Shown here: positions 1 through 10,019 of the stretch, one piece after another
How the letters are laid out: the number at the start of each line of letters is the position of its first letter
How positions within the stretch are numbered: position 1 is the stretch's first letter
Origin: Azospirillum sp051124815
Lineage (GTDB): Bacteria > Pseudomonadota > Alphaproteobacteria > Azospirillales > Azospirillaceae
DNA: 64,000 nucleotides
NCBI RefSeq assembly: GCF_051124815.1
Contig: NZ_CP118489.1
Span: 62,001 to 126,000, forward strand
Direction: 5' to 3'
Notes under the pieces: generated by a model
Database searches by the model: none
Told to the model about the DNA's origin: nothing
What the model saw: only the letters and a program-made list of their open reading frames with translations
Position numbers and translations under genes: made by a program

Positions 1-1716
1 GGCCACTGCAACGTGCAGGGCGCCACCGACTTCGGCCTCGACGTCAGCACGCTGCCCGCCTATTACGGGCTGGCCGAAGGAGCGTGGAAGCATTTCTCGC
101 GCGCCTGGGACGTCGAATACGACTACATGAAGAGCCGGTTCGCCTCCAAGGAGCTGATGGAGACGAAGGGCATCCCGACCACCCGCTGGTTCGACGCGGT
201 GCTGGCCAAGCCGGGCGACATCGACCAGCCCAGCCCCCTGCGCGCCATGATGTGCTTCGGCCATGGCGGCAACACCGTCACCCGCATGCCGGACATGGTG
301 AAGGGGCTGGAGAAGCTGAGCCTTCTGGTCATCGCCGACCCGCACCCGACCACCTTCGCCGCGATCAAGCAACGGCGCAACGGCACCTATATCCTGCCGG
401 CCTGCACCCAGTTCGAGACCGACGGGTCGCGCACCTGCTCCAACCGCTCGATGCAGTGGGGGGAGAAGGTGGTGGAGCCGATCTTCGAATCGAAGGACGA
501 CTACACCATCATGTACAAGCTGGCGCGCAAGCTGGGCTTCGCCGACCAGATGTTCAAGCACATCACGGTGGAGGAAGACCGGCCGGTGCCGGAGGACATC
601 CTGCGCGAGATGAACCGCAGCTGCCTGTCCATCGGCGCCACCGGCCAGTCGCCGGAACGGCTGAAGATGCACATGAAGCATCAGGCCGATTTCGACAAGA
701 TCAGCATGCGGGCCTCCTCCGGCCCCTGTGCCGGCGATTATTACGGCCTGCCCTGGCCGGTCTGGGGCCATCCGGAGATCAAGCATCCGGGATCGGCGGT
801 GCTCTATGATACCTCCCGCCATGTGATGGACGGCGGCGGCGTCTTCCGCGCCCGCTTCGGGGTGGAGCGCAACGGCGTCTCGCTGCTGGCCGATGGCTCC
901 TATTCGAAGGGGTCGGAGATCGAGGACGGCTATCCCGAATTCACCATGGCCGTGCTGAAGAAGCTGGGCTGGGACAAGGACCTGACGCCCGACGAGATGC
1001 GCGTCATCCAGGCCATCGGCGGCGCCAACGTCGACAGCGTCAGCTGGCAGACCGACCTGTCGATGGGCATCATCCGCGTGGCGCTGAAGCATGGCTGCGT
1101 GCCGCACGGCAACGCCAAGGCGCGCGCCGTCGCCTGGAACCTGCCCGACCCGGTGCCGATCCACCGCGAGCCGATCTATTCCCCGCGCCCCGATCTGGTG
1201 AAGACCTTCCCGGCCATCGAGGACCGGCGCGACTTCCGTCTGGTCCAGCTTGCCCGCTCGCTCCAGTTCAAGGTGGCGGACAGCGACCTGCGCCAGCGCT
1301 TCCCGATGATCCTCACCTCCGGCCGGCTGGTCGAGTATGAGGGCGGCGGCGAGGAAACCCGGTCCAACCCCTGGCTGGCCGAACTGCAGCAGTCGATGTT
1401 CGCGGAGATCAACACCAAGGACGCCGAAGGGCTGGGCATCCGGGACGGATCCTGGATCTGGGTCCATGGACCGGAGGACGGCAGCAAGGCCAAGGTGCGG
1501 GCGCTGGTCACCGACCGCATCGGCAGCGGCACGGTGTTCCTGCCCTTCCACTTCTCCGGTTTCTGGCAAGGCGAGTCCCTGCGCGGCAACTACCCGCCCG
1601 ATACCGACCCGATCGTGCTGGGCGAGCCGGCCAACGGGGTGACGACCTACGGCTACGACCCCGTCACCTTCATGCAGGAAACCAAGGTCACCCTCTGCCG
1701 GGTCGAACCGGCATGA
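1..1716 (+). CDS. fdhA: formate dehydrogenase alpha subunit, 3' part (5' end outside window)
   Basis: Large molybdopterin oxidoreductase subunit that oxidises formate to CO2. Only the last 571 residues are visible: the reading frame is open from base 1, so the N-terminal [4Fe-4S] site and the catalytic Cys or Sec lie outside. The start contains GHCNVQGATDFG, typical of the cofactor domain. The last ~130 residues form the molybdopterin-dinucleotide-binding domain (TSGRLVEYEGGGEETRSNPW, then LPFHFSGFWQGE). The beta subunit starts 20 bp downstream and the gamma subunit follows, so this is a three-subunit membrane FDH operon feeding electrons to quinone. Whether the enzyme is selenocysteine-dependent cannot be judged here. 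Confidence 0.93.
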   Translation, partial: GHCNVQGATDFGLDVSTLPAYYGLAEGAWKHFSRAWDVEYDYMKSRFASKELMETKGIPTTRWFDAVLAKPGDIDQPSPLRAMMCFGHGGNTVTRMPDMVKGLEKLSLLVIADPHPTTFAAIKQRRNGTYILPACTQFETDGSRTCSNRSMQWGEKVVEPIFESKDDYTIMYKLARKLGFADQMFKHITVEEDRPVPEDILREMNRSCLSIGATGQSPERLKMHMKHQADFDKISMRASSGPCAGDYYGLPWPVWGHPEIKHPGSAVLYDTSRHVMDGGGVFRARFGVERNGVSLLADGSYSKGSEIEDGYPEFTMAVLKKLGWDKDLTPDEMRVIQAIGGANVDSVSWQTDLSMGIIRVALKHGCVPHGNAKARAVAWNLPDPVPIHREPIYSPRPDLVKTFPAIEDRRDFRLVQLARSLQFKVADSDLRQRFPMILTSGRLVEYEGGGEETRSNPWLAELQQSMFAEINTKDAEGLGIRDGSWIWVHGPEDGSKAKVRALVTDRIGSGTVFLPFHFSGFWQGESLRGNYPPDTDPIVLGEPANGVTTYGYDPVTFMQETKVTLCRVEPA

Positions 1717-1736
1717 CGTGCGGGAGCTGATCAGAC

Positions 1737-2372
1737 ATGGCCCGGATGAAGTTCCTGTGCGATTCGGAACGCTGCATCGAATGCAACGCCTGCGTCACCG
1801 CCTGCAAGAACGAGCATGAGATCCCCTGGGGCATCAACCGCCGCCGGCTGGTCACGCTGAACGACGGCAAGCCGGGCGAGCGGTCGATCTCCATGGCCTG
1901 CATGCACTGCAACGACCCGCCCTGCGCCGCGGTGTGCCCGGTCGACTGCTTCCTGCAGACGGAGGATGGGGTGGTTCTGCACAGCAAGGACCTGTGCATC
2001 GGCTGCGGCTACTGCTTCTACGCCTGCCCGTTCGGCGCGCCGCAATACCCGCGCACCACCGACTTCGGCAGCCGCGGCAAGATGGACAAATGCACCTTCT
2101 GCGCCGGTGGCCCCGAACCGGACGGCAGCGTCGAGGAGTACCAGAAATACGGCGCCAACCGGCTGGCCGAGGGCAAGCTGCCGCTCTGCGCGGAGATGTG
2201 CTCCACCCGCGCGCTGATGGCCGGCGACGGGGCGATCCTGGCCGACATCTATCAGGAACGGTCGGTGCGGCGTGGCTACGGCTCCGGTGCGCCGGGCTGG
2301 TCCACCGCCTATGGGCGGAATGAGCGCGGCTCCCCCTATGCGCCCGGCGGGCCGGGGACGGGAGGGGCGTGA
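1737..2372 (+). CDS. fdhB: formate dehydrogenase beta subunit, ferredoxin-type iron-sulfur protein
   Basis: Electron-transfer subunit of 211 aa carrying electrons from the alpha subunit to the cytochrome b subunit. Four cysteine groups for [4Fe-4S] clusters are visible: CIECNACVTAC near the N-terminus, CMHCNDPPCAAVC, CIGCGYCFYAC, and a split pair (CTFC and CAEMC). This is the standard arrangement for FDH/DMSO-reductase beta subunits. The ATG at 1737 lies 20 bp after the alpha stop. There is no transmembrane anchor at the C-terminus, unlike the E. coli FdnH type, so attachment to the membrane must go through the gamma subunit. Confidence 0.95.
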   Translation: MARMKFLCDSERCIECNACVTACKNEHEIPWGINRRRLVTLNDGKPGERSISMACMHCNDPPCAAVCPVDCFLQTEDGVVLHSKDLCIGCGYCFYACPFGAPQYPRTTDFGSRGKMDKCTFCAGGPEPDGSVEEYQKYGANRLAEGKLPLCAEMCSTRALMAGDGAILADIYQERSVRRGYGSGAPGWSTAYGRNERGSPYAPGGPGTGGA

Positions 2373-2393
2373 GAGGTCCTGAGCGAGTGCGAC

Positions 2394-2505
2394 GTTAGAC
2401 CCCCACCTAACCTCCCCCACTGGGTGGGGGAGGGACTGCCGCCACTCTCCCGCACAAGCACTCGCTCCCTCCCCCGCCCAGCGGGGGAGGGTTGGGGTGG
2501 GGGCA
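2394..2505. repeat. 112-bp dispersed palindromic repeat, copy 1 (intergenic)
   Basis: This segment between the FDH beta and gamma genes shares its start (GTTAGACCCCCACCTAACCT) with 55297-55408 and has the same internal layout: a C/G-rich inverted repeat (CTCCCCC, 4-nt loop, GGGGGAG), a variable middle of about 40 bp, and a second hairpin (CCTCCCCC, loop, GGGGGAGG) closing with GGGGGC. It ends about 35 bp before the gamma start. The two copies have the same length and orientation. The middle differs, so they are old copies of one element and not a recent duplication. Confidence 0.85.
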
Positions 2506-2539
2506 AGTAAGGCGCCAATTCGTCAATTGGGAGACCACC

Positions 2540-3541
2540 ATGCGCCCCCTGCACGCCCTGCTGCTGATCGCCCTGCTGGCCGTTTCCGGTCTGGCCGCTC
2601 CGACTTTCGCACAAGCGCAGCTCACCCAGGTGCCCGGCCCCAACTCGCCGACCACCAAGGAGCAGGTGCCGCTCTATGTCCCGCAGGACGACAAGGTCGT
2701 CGGCCGCGTCAGCATCCCGGACGAGAAGCTGGCGGTTCTGGTCCAGCCGGAAGGGCGGGAGTGGCGGGAATGGCGCACCCACACGCTGCGGCTGGCCATC
2801 GGCGGGCTGGCCGTCGGCATGATCGTCGTGCTGGCGGGCTTCTTCCTCTATCGCGGTACGATCCGCATCCATGGCGGCAAGTCGGGGCGGCTGGTGCTGC
2901 GATTCAACGAACTGGACCGCTTCGCCCATTGGACGACGGCGGTCAGCTTCCTGACCATGGCGCTGACCGGGGTGATCATGACCTTCGGCCGGCCGCTGCT
3001 GATCCCGCTGATCGGCCATCAGGCCTTCACACCGTTGGCGGAATATTCCAAGTCGATCCACAACTTCGTCAGCGTGCCCTTCGTCGTCGGGCTGGTGATG
3101 ATCGTCGCGCTTTGGCTGCGCGACAACATCCCGGAGAAGGCCGACTGGACCTGGATCAGGACGGCCGGCGGACTCTTCTCCAAGGCCGGCGGCCATCATC
3201 CGGAAGCCGGACGCTTCAATGCCGGGCAGAAGCTGGTGTTCTGGAGCATCGTGCTTGGCGGCGTCGCAATGGCGGCCACCGGCTATCTGCTGATGGTGCC
3301 CTTCGCCGTCACCGGGATCGGCGGGATGCAGACCATCCACGTCATCCACGGGCTGGTGGCGGCGGCGCTGATCGCCGCGGTGATCGGTCACATCTACATC
3401 GGCACCATCGGCATGGAAGGCGCCTTCGACGCCATGGGCTCCGGCGAGGTCGACGAGAACTGGGCGATGGAGCACCACCGCCGCTGGTATCAGGAGCAAC
3501 TGCGCAAGGGCTATGTCGAAGGGCGTCAGCCGGCGGAGTGA
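2540..3541 (+). CDS. fdhC: formate dehydrogenase gamma subunit, cytochrome b556
   Basis: Membrane cytochrome b subunit of 333 aa that takes electrons from FdhB to the quinone pool. I place the start at ATG 2540 (MRPLHALLLIALLAV), preceded by GGGAG; a longer frame from TTG 2492 would read through the repeat element. An N-terminal hydrophobic signal segment ends in an A-Q-A region, a periplasmic stretch follows, then four membrane segments (about residues 90-110, 135-160, 185-205, 235-290). Histidines in DRFAHW, KSIHN and IHVIHG are likely haem b ligands. It closes the FDH operon; the next gene is preceded by its own leader. Confidence 0.92.
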   Translation: MRPLHALLLIALLAVSGLAAPTFAQAQLTQVPGPNSPTTKEQVPLYVPQDDKVVGRVSIPDEKLAVLVQPEGREWREWRTHTLRLAIGGLAVGMIVVLAGFFLYRGTIRIHGGKSGRLVLRFNELDRFAHWTTAVSFLTMALTGVIMTFGRPLLIPLIGHQAFTPLAEYSKSIHNFVSVPFVVGLVMIVALWLRDNIPEKADWTWIRTAGGLFSKAGGHHPEAGRFNAGQKLVFWSIVLGGVAMAATGYLLMVPFAVTGIGGMQTIHVIHGLVAAALIAAVIGHIYIGTIGMEGAFDAMGSGEVDENWAMEHHRRWYQEQLRKGYVEGRQPAE

Positions 3542-3641
3542 AGCGCCCGGGAGATCCTGTCATTGGGTGAACCGTCATTGGGTGGGACACGAACAATCCC
3601 ACCCCCGCACCGTCTCCTTCCATAGTACAATTTACCCTGCA

Positions 3642-3714
3642 CCTCTCAGAGTGGCTGAATGGCCCCGACAAACGCGTTGGACCGGAGACCTGACCGGTTC
3701 ACCACACTGAGAGG
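3642..3714 (+). promoter_or_regulatory. leader inverted repeat that pairs with the Shine-Dalgarno of the aldehyde dehydrogenase gene
   Basis: CCTCTCAG at 3642-3649 is an exact reverse complement of CTGAGAGG at 3707-3714. The second arm contains the ribosome-binding GAGAGGA that lies just before ATG 3725. The arms are 57 nt apart. If transcription starts upstream of 3642, the first arm could mask the ribosome-binding site. The role is inference; the sequence complementarity is direct. Confidence 0.4.
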
Positions 3715-3724
3715 AACGGCCCAA

Positions 3725-5245
<1,521 letters not shown>

Positions 5246-5274
5246 GCCCTGCTCCTCCCTATCGGGCAAACCTG

Positions 5275-5303
5275 GGCCGGGGGCGCGTCCCCCGGCCTTT
5301 TTT
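5275..5303 (+). terminator. Rho-independent terminator after the aldehyde dehydrogenase gene
   Basis: GGCCGGGGG and CCCCCGGCC form a perfect 9-bp stem around a 5-nt loop, directly followed by TTTTTT. It starts 29 bp after the dehydrogenase stop and lies before the DUF779 start, so DUF779 is either read through or has its own promoter. Confidence 0.92.
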
Positions 5304-5339
5304 CTTTCCCCGCGTGGTTCCGTGATAAAGGAACGTCCC

Positions 5340-5735
5340 ATGCCCACCGCCCCCGCGCCGACAGGCCGCGTTGCAGCCACCCCCGAAGCCATCGCCCTGC
5401 TGGACCGCCTTGCCGCGAAGCACGGGCCGCTGATGCTGCATCTGTCGGGCGGCTGCTGCGACGGGTCGGCGCCGCTCTGCCTGCCGAAGGGGGAGTTCCG
5501 CATGGGCGGGCGCGACATCTGCATCGGCCGGATTGGCGACACGCCTTTCTGCATGTCCGACGATACCTTTCAATGGTGGCGCAACACCCAGGTCATCCTG
5601 GACGTTATCCAGGCGCGCGGCGGCGGTTTTTCCATCGAGGCGCCGGACGGCGTCCGCTTTACCGCCAAGGCCCGTCTGTTCACCGACGAGGAACTGGCGG
5701 GCTTGCCGGAGCCGCAGCCGGCTGAGACTGTCTAG
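5340..5735 (+). CDS. DUF779 domain protein
   Basis: A 131-aa cytoplasmic protein matching the DUF779 family, which is very often encoded beside acetaldehyde dehydrogenases; its biochemical role is not established. Conserved-looking features are LSGGCCDGSAPLC with a Cys pair, and CIGRIGDTPFCMSD. The clustered cysteines suggest metal or redox function, which is inference. The ATG at 5340 follows AAAGGAACGT; the GTG at 5322 is less likely. It sits directly after the dehydrogenase terminator. Confidence 0.85.
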   Translation: MPTAPAPTGRVAATPEAIALLDRLAAKHGPLMLHLSGGCCDGSAPLCLPKGEFRMGGRDICIGRIGDTPFCMSDDTFQWWRNTQVILDVIQARGGGFSIEAPDGVRFTAKARLFTDEELAGLPEPQPAETV

Positions 5736-5765
5736 GCCGAGCATCTTCAGGAGCCGCCCCGCATC

Positions 5766-7079
5766 ATGTCCTCCTTCACCGGTCCGCGGATTGGTCTTGC
5801 CCGCCGCCATCCCTGGAGTACCCTTGCCGGATCGCATCCGCGCACCGAGAGGGAGGCGCAGGCGGCATCGATGTCCACAGGCGAGATCTCCGCAGACAAC
5901 CCCTCCGCAAACGGCCCGGTGACGACCGCGTCCGGCGACGGCATGCCGCGCGCCGTGACCCATGCCGAACGCCCCGAAGAGGCGGCGCGGGAGTTGCGCG
6001 CCGGACTGGGCGAGGCGGCGCTGGAGCTGGTGGTGGTGTTCTGCGCCCCCAGCTACGACCGCGACGCCCTGGCCGACGCGCTGGCGCGCGAGTTCGGCAT
6101 GGTGCCGGTCATCGGCTGCACCACGGCGGGGGAGATCGGTCCCGGCGGCTACACCACCAACGCCCTGGTGGCGGTGGGCTTCCCAAGCGAGGATTTCTGC
6201 ATCGTCACCGCGCTGGTCGACCATGTCGACCGCTTCGAGATCGCCGACAGCACCGCCATCGCGCGCTCGCTGCTGTCGCGCCGCGACCGGGCGATGGCGA
6301 GCCGGCCGGTGCCGCTGGGCGAGGATGCCCGCAGCTTCGCCATGCTGCTGATCGACGGCCTGTCGATGAGCGAGGAGACGGTGGTCAGCGCGCTGCACAA
6401 CGCGCTGATCGACATCCCGCTGTTCGGCGCCTCGGCCGGCGACGACCTGCATTTCGAGCGCACCTTCGTCCTGCACGAAGGCGCCTTCCATCCCAATGCG
6501 GCGGTGGTGACGCTGTTCACCACCAACCGGCCCTTCACCGTCTTCCGCACCCAGCATTTCGTCAGCTCCGACCGCAAGATGGTGGTCACCGGCGCCGACC
6601 CGCAGCACCGCATCGTCCACGAGATCAATGCCGAGCCGGCCGGCCGCGAGTACGCCCGGCTGGTCGGTCTGGAGGGCGAGCCGCTGACCCCGATGATCTT
6701 CGCCTCCCACCCGGTCGTGGTGCGGGTCGGCGGCCAGTATCATGTCCGCTCGATCCAGAAAGTGAATGACGACGAGAGCCTGACCTTCTTCTGCGCCATC
6801 GACGAGGGCATCGTCCTGACGGTGGCGGAGGGGGTCGATCCGGTCTCCAACTTCGACGGGCTGATCGCGGGCATCGAGGAGGAGGTCGGCGCTCCCGACC
6901 TGATCCTCGGCTGCGACTGCATCCTGCGCCGGCTGGAGATGGAGCAGCGGCAATTGAATGCCGTCATGTCGGAACGGCTGGCGCGCAACCGGGTTGTCGG
7001 ATTCTGCGCCTACGGCGAACAGGTGAACGGCATGCACGTCAACCAGACCTTCACGGGCGTCGCCATCGGAGGGCGCTAA
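5766..7079 (+). CDS. FIST N/C-domain sensor protein, NosP-like
   Basis: A protein of up to 437 aa with a FIST_N domain (about residues 70-250, ELVVVFCAPSYDRDALADAL, VIGCTTAGEIGPGGYTTNAL) followed by FIST_C (ending GFCAYGEQVNGMHVNQTFTG). FIST proteins are small-ligand sensors. In Pseudomonas and Legionella the haem-binding member NosP senses nitric oxide and controls the kinase NahK, encoded next to it. Here a NahK-like kinase starts 3 bp after the stop, so the same pairing is likely. The start is uncertain: ATG 5766 has AGGAG 12 nt upstream, while ATG 5871 and ATG 5943 lie closer to the conserved domain. Ligand identity is inferred from context only. Confidence 0.82.
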   Translation: MSSFTGPRIGLARRHPWSTLAGSHPRTEREAQAASMSTGEISADNPSANGPVTTASGDGMPRAVTHAERPEEAARELRAGLGEAALELVVVFCAPSYDRDALADALAREFGMVPVIGCTTAGEIGPGGYTTNALVAVGFPSEDFCIVTALVDHVDRFEIADSTAIARSLLSRRDRAMASRPVPLGEDARSFAMLLIDGLSMSEETVVSALHNALIDIPLFGASAGDDLHFERTFVLHEGAFHPNAAVVTLFTTNRPFTVFRTQHFVSSDRKMVVTGADPQHRIVHEINAEPAGREYARLVGLEGEPLTPMIFASHPVVVRVGGQYHVRSIQKVNDDESLTFFCAIDEGIVLTVAEGVDPVSNFDGLIAGIEEEVGAPDLILGCDCILRRLEMEQRQLNAVMSERLARNRVVGFCAYGEQVNGMHVNQTFTGVAIGGR

Positions 7080-7082
7080 GCC

Positions 7083-8915
7083 ATGGCCGGCATCCAAACC
7101 CGCAGCTGGACTCTCGATCCCGCCGACCGCATCGCCGAGCTTGAGCGCGAGAACGCCAAGCTGCAGCGCATCAACAAGGTGCTGATGGACCGGGTCGAGC
7201 GGTCGATGGACTTCCAGGGCGGCGCCTTCTCGCTGTTCCAGACCGCCATCGTGCTGGAGCAGAAGATCCGCGAGCGCACGCTGGAGCTGGAACGTGCCCT
7301 GCACAAGCTGGAGGACAGCAACCGCGACCTCGCCCGCGCCAAGGAACTGGCGGACACCATGCGGACTCGGCTGTTCGAGGCCATCGAGTCGGTGAACGAG
7401 GGCTTCGCCCTGTTCGACTCGTCCGACCGGCTGGTGCTGTGCAACCGCAAATACCTGTCCTACTGGCCGTCGGTGGCGGGGCGCATCCAGGCCGGCATCC
7501 GCTTCAACGATCTGGTGGCGATGGTCGCCGCCGCCGGTGCGGTCAGCGAACCGCCGCCCGACGTCTGGCTGCGCGAGCGGATGGAACACCGCCACGACCT
7601 GAAGGGCGTATTCCTGAACCGGCTGTCGGACGGCCGATGGATCCAGGTGAACGAGCGGCGGACCCGCGACGGCGGCATCGTCGGCGTTTACACAGACATC
7701 ACCGTCATCAAGCATGAGGAGGAGCGGCGGCGCGAATCCGAGCAGGCGGAGAAATCCGCGCTGATGACGCTGAACGACCAGCTTCAGCAGGCGAAATCCC
7801 AGGCCGATCAGGCCAATCTGTCGAAGACCCGCTTCATCGCCGCCGCCAGTCACGATCTGCTGCAGCCCTTGAACGCCGCGCGCCTGTTCGTCTCGGCGCT
7901 GGCCGACCTGGAGCAGCCGGCCGGCAATGCCGAGCTGGTGGACAACATCGACGTCGCGCTGGCGTCGGTCGAGGATCTGCTGTCGGCGCTGCTCGACATT
8001 TCCAAGCTCGACGCCGGGGCGGTGACGCCGGAGGTCAGCGACTTCCCGCTGCGCGGCATCCTGGCGCCGCTCGCCACCGAATATGCCGCGGTGGCGGCGG
8101 AGCGCGGCATCGATTTGAAGGTGGTGGGATCGGGGGCGGTGGTGCGCAGCGACATGCGGCTGCTGCGCCGGATCGTGCAGAATTTCCTGTCCAACGCGTT
8201 GCGCTATGTCCAGGGCGGCCGGGTGGTGGTCGGCTGCCGCCGGACCGGCGACGGCAGCATCCGGATCGAGGTGTGGGACAACGGTCCCGGCATTCCGCGC
8301 GACAAGATCACCGAGATCTTCCAGGAGTTTCGCCGCCTCGACACCCCCGTCACCAAGGGGCGCGACCGCGGCATGGGGCTTGGCCTCGCCATCGTCGACC
8401 GCGTCGCGCGGATGCTGGGCCACCCGATCACCGTGCGGTCGGAGCCGGGCAAGGGTTCGGTCTTCGCCGTCACCGTGCCGCGCGGGACCGAACGCCGCGC
8501 GGCGCGCCCGGCCAGCATCGCCGCCCGGCCGATGACCAACCGGCTGGCCGGCACCTCGGTGCTGGTGCTGGACAACGAGCCGGCGGTGGTGGCGGGGATG
8601 GAGGCGCTGCTGCGCGGCTGGGCCTGCGACGTGGTGTCGGCCACCAACGGCGACGAGGCGCTGGCCCTGCTGTCCGGCATGCCGCAGCCGCCGGACCTGC
8701 TGATCGCCGACTATCACCTCGACGACGGGGCGCTGGGCGTCAACGAGGTGGCGCGGCTGCGCGCCGCCTGCGGCCGCATCCTGCCCGCCGTGATCGTCAC
8801 CGCCAACCGCACGCCGGAACTGGCGGACGAGGCCAAGGCGGCCGGCTGTCTGGTGCTGAACAAGCCGGTGAAGCCGGCGCAGCTGCGCGCGGTGATGTCG
8901 GGGCTGGTGGGGTAG
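7083..8915 (+). CDS. PAS hybrid histidine kinase/response regulator, NahK-like
   Basis: A 610-aa soluble hybrid kinase with no membrane segment. Order: N-terminal coiled coil (residues 12-100, rich in E, L and R), PAS domain (about 100-220, SVNEGFALFDSSDRLVLCNR), HisKA with phospho-His in AASHDLLQPLNAARLFV, HATPase_c (VWDNGPGIP, GMGLGLAIVDRV), and a C-terminal receiver (DNEPAVV, phospho-Asp in LLIADYHLDDG). The H-box with QPLNAARL is the NahK/ErcS' type. It is coupled to the FIST gene with a 3-bp gap, which supports a sensor-kinase partnership, probably for nitric oxide. The output partner (an HPt protein) is not in the window. Confidence 0.9.
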   Translation: MAGIQTRSWTLDPADRIAELERENAKLQRINKVLMDRVERSMDFQGGAFSLFQTAIVLEQKIRERTLELERALHKLEDSNRDLARAKELADTMRTRLFEAIESVNEGFALFDSSDRLVLCNRKYLSYWPSVAGRIQAGIRFNDLVAMVAAAGAVSEPPPDVWLRERMEHRHDLKGVFLNRLSDGRWIQVNERRTRDGGIVGVYTDITVIKHEEERRRESEQAEKSALMTLNDQLQQAKSQADQANLSKTRFIAAASHDLLQPLNAARLFVSALADLEQPAGNAELVDNIDVALASVEDLLSALLDISKLDAGAVTPEVSDFPLRGILAPLATEYAAVAAERGIDLKVVGSGAVVRSDMRLLRRIVQNFLSNALRYVQGGRVVVGCRRTGDGSIRIEVWDNGPGIPRDKITEIFQEFRRLDTPVTKGRDRGMGLGLAIVDRVARMLGHPITVRSEPGKGSVFAVTVPRGTERRAARPASIAARPMTNRLAGTSVLVLDNEPAVVAGMEALLRGWACDVVSATNGDEALALLSGMPQPPDLLIADYHLDDGALGVNEVARLRAACGRILPAVIVTANRTPELADEAKAAGCLVLNKPVKPAQLRAVMSGLVG

Positions 8916-8972
8916 GGCGGAGCCTGATGATTTACCGGTAACGCCTTACCGGTTCGGCTGTTGTCGGTTCTC

Positions 8973-9692
8973 ATGACCGACCCCGCTGCGTTGCGCGACA
9001 AGGCGCTCGAAATCCACCGGCTGCTGTGCACCGTCTATGGCTGCCCGGTCGCCTATTTCCACAGCCTCGACCCGCTGAGCGAGCTGGTGTCGTCGCTGCT
9101 GTCGCACCGCACCCGCAATGCCGCCTCGGGCGCCGCCTTCAAGGCGCTGCGGCGGCGCTGGCCGGATTGGGAAGCGGTACGCGACGCCCCGGTCGCGGAG
9201 GTGGAGGCGACCATCGCCGGCGTCACCTGGCCGGAGCAGAAGGCCCCGCGCATCCAGGCCATCCTGCGCCGCATCACCGAACGGGTCGGCAGCCTGTCGC
9301 TCGACCTGCTGTCCGGCATGACCGTGCCGGAGGCGCGTTCGTGGCTGGAGGAACTGCCGGGGGTGGGGCCGAAGACCAGTGCGGCGGTGCTGAGCTTCTC
9401 CACCCTGCGGCAGGCGGCCTTGCCGGTGGACAGCCATCACCACCGCGTCGCCGTGCGCACCGGCCTGATCCCCGCCAGCCTCGCCGTCGGCCCGTCGCAT
9501 GCGGTTCTGTCAGCGCAGCTGCCGGCGGACTGGGACGCCCAGCAGGTCTACGACAACCACGAGGTCATGATGCTGCATGGCCAGCGCTGCTGTTACCATC
9601 AGGCGCCGGCCTGCGACCGCTGCGTGCTGCTGCGGCTGTGTCCGACGGGACAGGCTCTGCGTCCGTCGGAGGATGAGCGGGAGAGGGCGTGA
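8973..9692 (+). CDS. endonuclease III-like DNA glycosylase/AP lyase (HhH-GPD, [4Fe-4S])
   Basis: A 239-aa base-excision-repair enzyme. It has the helix-hairpin-helix ELPGVGPKTSAAVL with the catalytic Lys, the catalytic Asp in PVDSHHHRVAVRTG, and a C-terminal cluster site C-x6-C-x2-C-x5-C (CYHQAPACDRCVLLRLC). It departs from canonical Nth (SHHHR where Nth has THV-R), so it belongs to an Nth-like branch and substrate preference may differ. I chose ATG 8973; a TTG at 8961 is also possible and neither has a good ribosome-binding site. It stands alone between the kinase and a toxin-antitoxin module. Confidence 0.85.
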   Translation: MTDPAALRDKALEIHRLLCTVYGCPVAYFHSLDPLSELVSSLLSHRTRNAASGAAFKALRRRWPDWEAVRDAPVAEVEATIAGVTWPEQKAPRIQAILRRITERVGSLSLDLLSGMTVPEARSWLEELPGVGPKTSAAVLSFSTLRQAALPVDSHHHRVAVRTGLIPASLAVGPSHAVLSAQLPADWDAQQVYDNHEVMMLHGQRCCYHQAPACDRCVLLRLCPTGQALRPSEDERERA

Positions 9693-9739
9693 GGGTGGGA
9701 CGGCCGGGCGGTGAGGATGCCGGATTGACCTGATCCTGC

Positions 9740-9764
9740 TATAATGTACCGTCGTCAGGTACAT
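9740..9764 (+). promoter_or_regulatory. promoter and operator of the toxin-antitoxin operon
   Basis: TATAAT at 9740-9745, preceded by TG at 9737-9738, forms an extended -10 element. It overlaps an inverted repeat ATGTACC-N7-GGTACAT at 9744-9764. This layout, a palindrome over the -10 and start site, fits autoregulation by a toxin-antitoxin complex. The antitoxin start codon is 22 bp further down. Confidence 0.7.
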
Positions 9765-9785
9765 GTTGCCGAAAGAGAGGTCGCC

Positions 9786-10019
9786 ATGGGCTATGCTGAG
9801 CTGATCAAGAAGCTGCAGGCTTTGCCCGAAGACAAGCAGGCCGAAGTTTTTGATTTCGTCGAATTCCTGGCTGCCCGCTTCGCTGCTTCCAAGGATGCAG
9901 GAAGGGACGAGTGGTCCGGTAATCAATTCGCAGAGTTCAGCATGGAACAGGCGATGCGGGGGATGGAGGATGACCCCGTTACCTACAGCCGTGGCGATCT
10001 GCGGGAAGTCTGGCGATGA
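9786..10019 (+). CDS. DUF2281-family antitoxin
   Basis: A 77-aa protein with the DUF2281 pattern near the N-terminus (YAELIKKLQALPEDKQAEVFDF), and an acidic C-terminal tail ending in YSRGDLREVWR, which could wrap the toxin. The family is common as the antitoxin of PemK/MazF-type toxins. ATG 9786 follows GAGAGG; the longer frame from 9744 starts inside the operator and is rejected. The stop overlaps the toxin start (ATGA), showing translational coupling. No obvious DNA-binding fold is visible, so it is unclear how the operator is recognised. Confidence 0.82.
   Translation: MGYAELIKKLQALPEDKQAEVFDFVEFLAARFAASKDAGRDEWSGNQFAEFSMEQAMRGMEDDPVTYSRGDLREVWR

Noticed and set aside
3641..3720. tRNA-Ser-like sequence (GAGTGGCTGAATGG) before the aldehyde dehydrogenase gene
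   Set aside because: The outer arms pair and the D-arm-like stretch is suggestive, but there is no anticodon stem, no proper T arm and no CCA end. It is better read as a leader hairpin.
5259..8717. Very long minus-strand ORF (1152 codons) opposite the FIST and kinase genes
   Set aside because: High-GC shadow of real genes; rich in Gly, Ala, Arg, His and Asp with no domain. The plus-strand frames carry clear domains.
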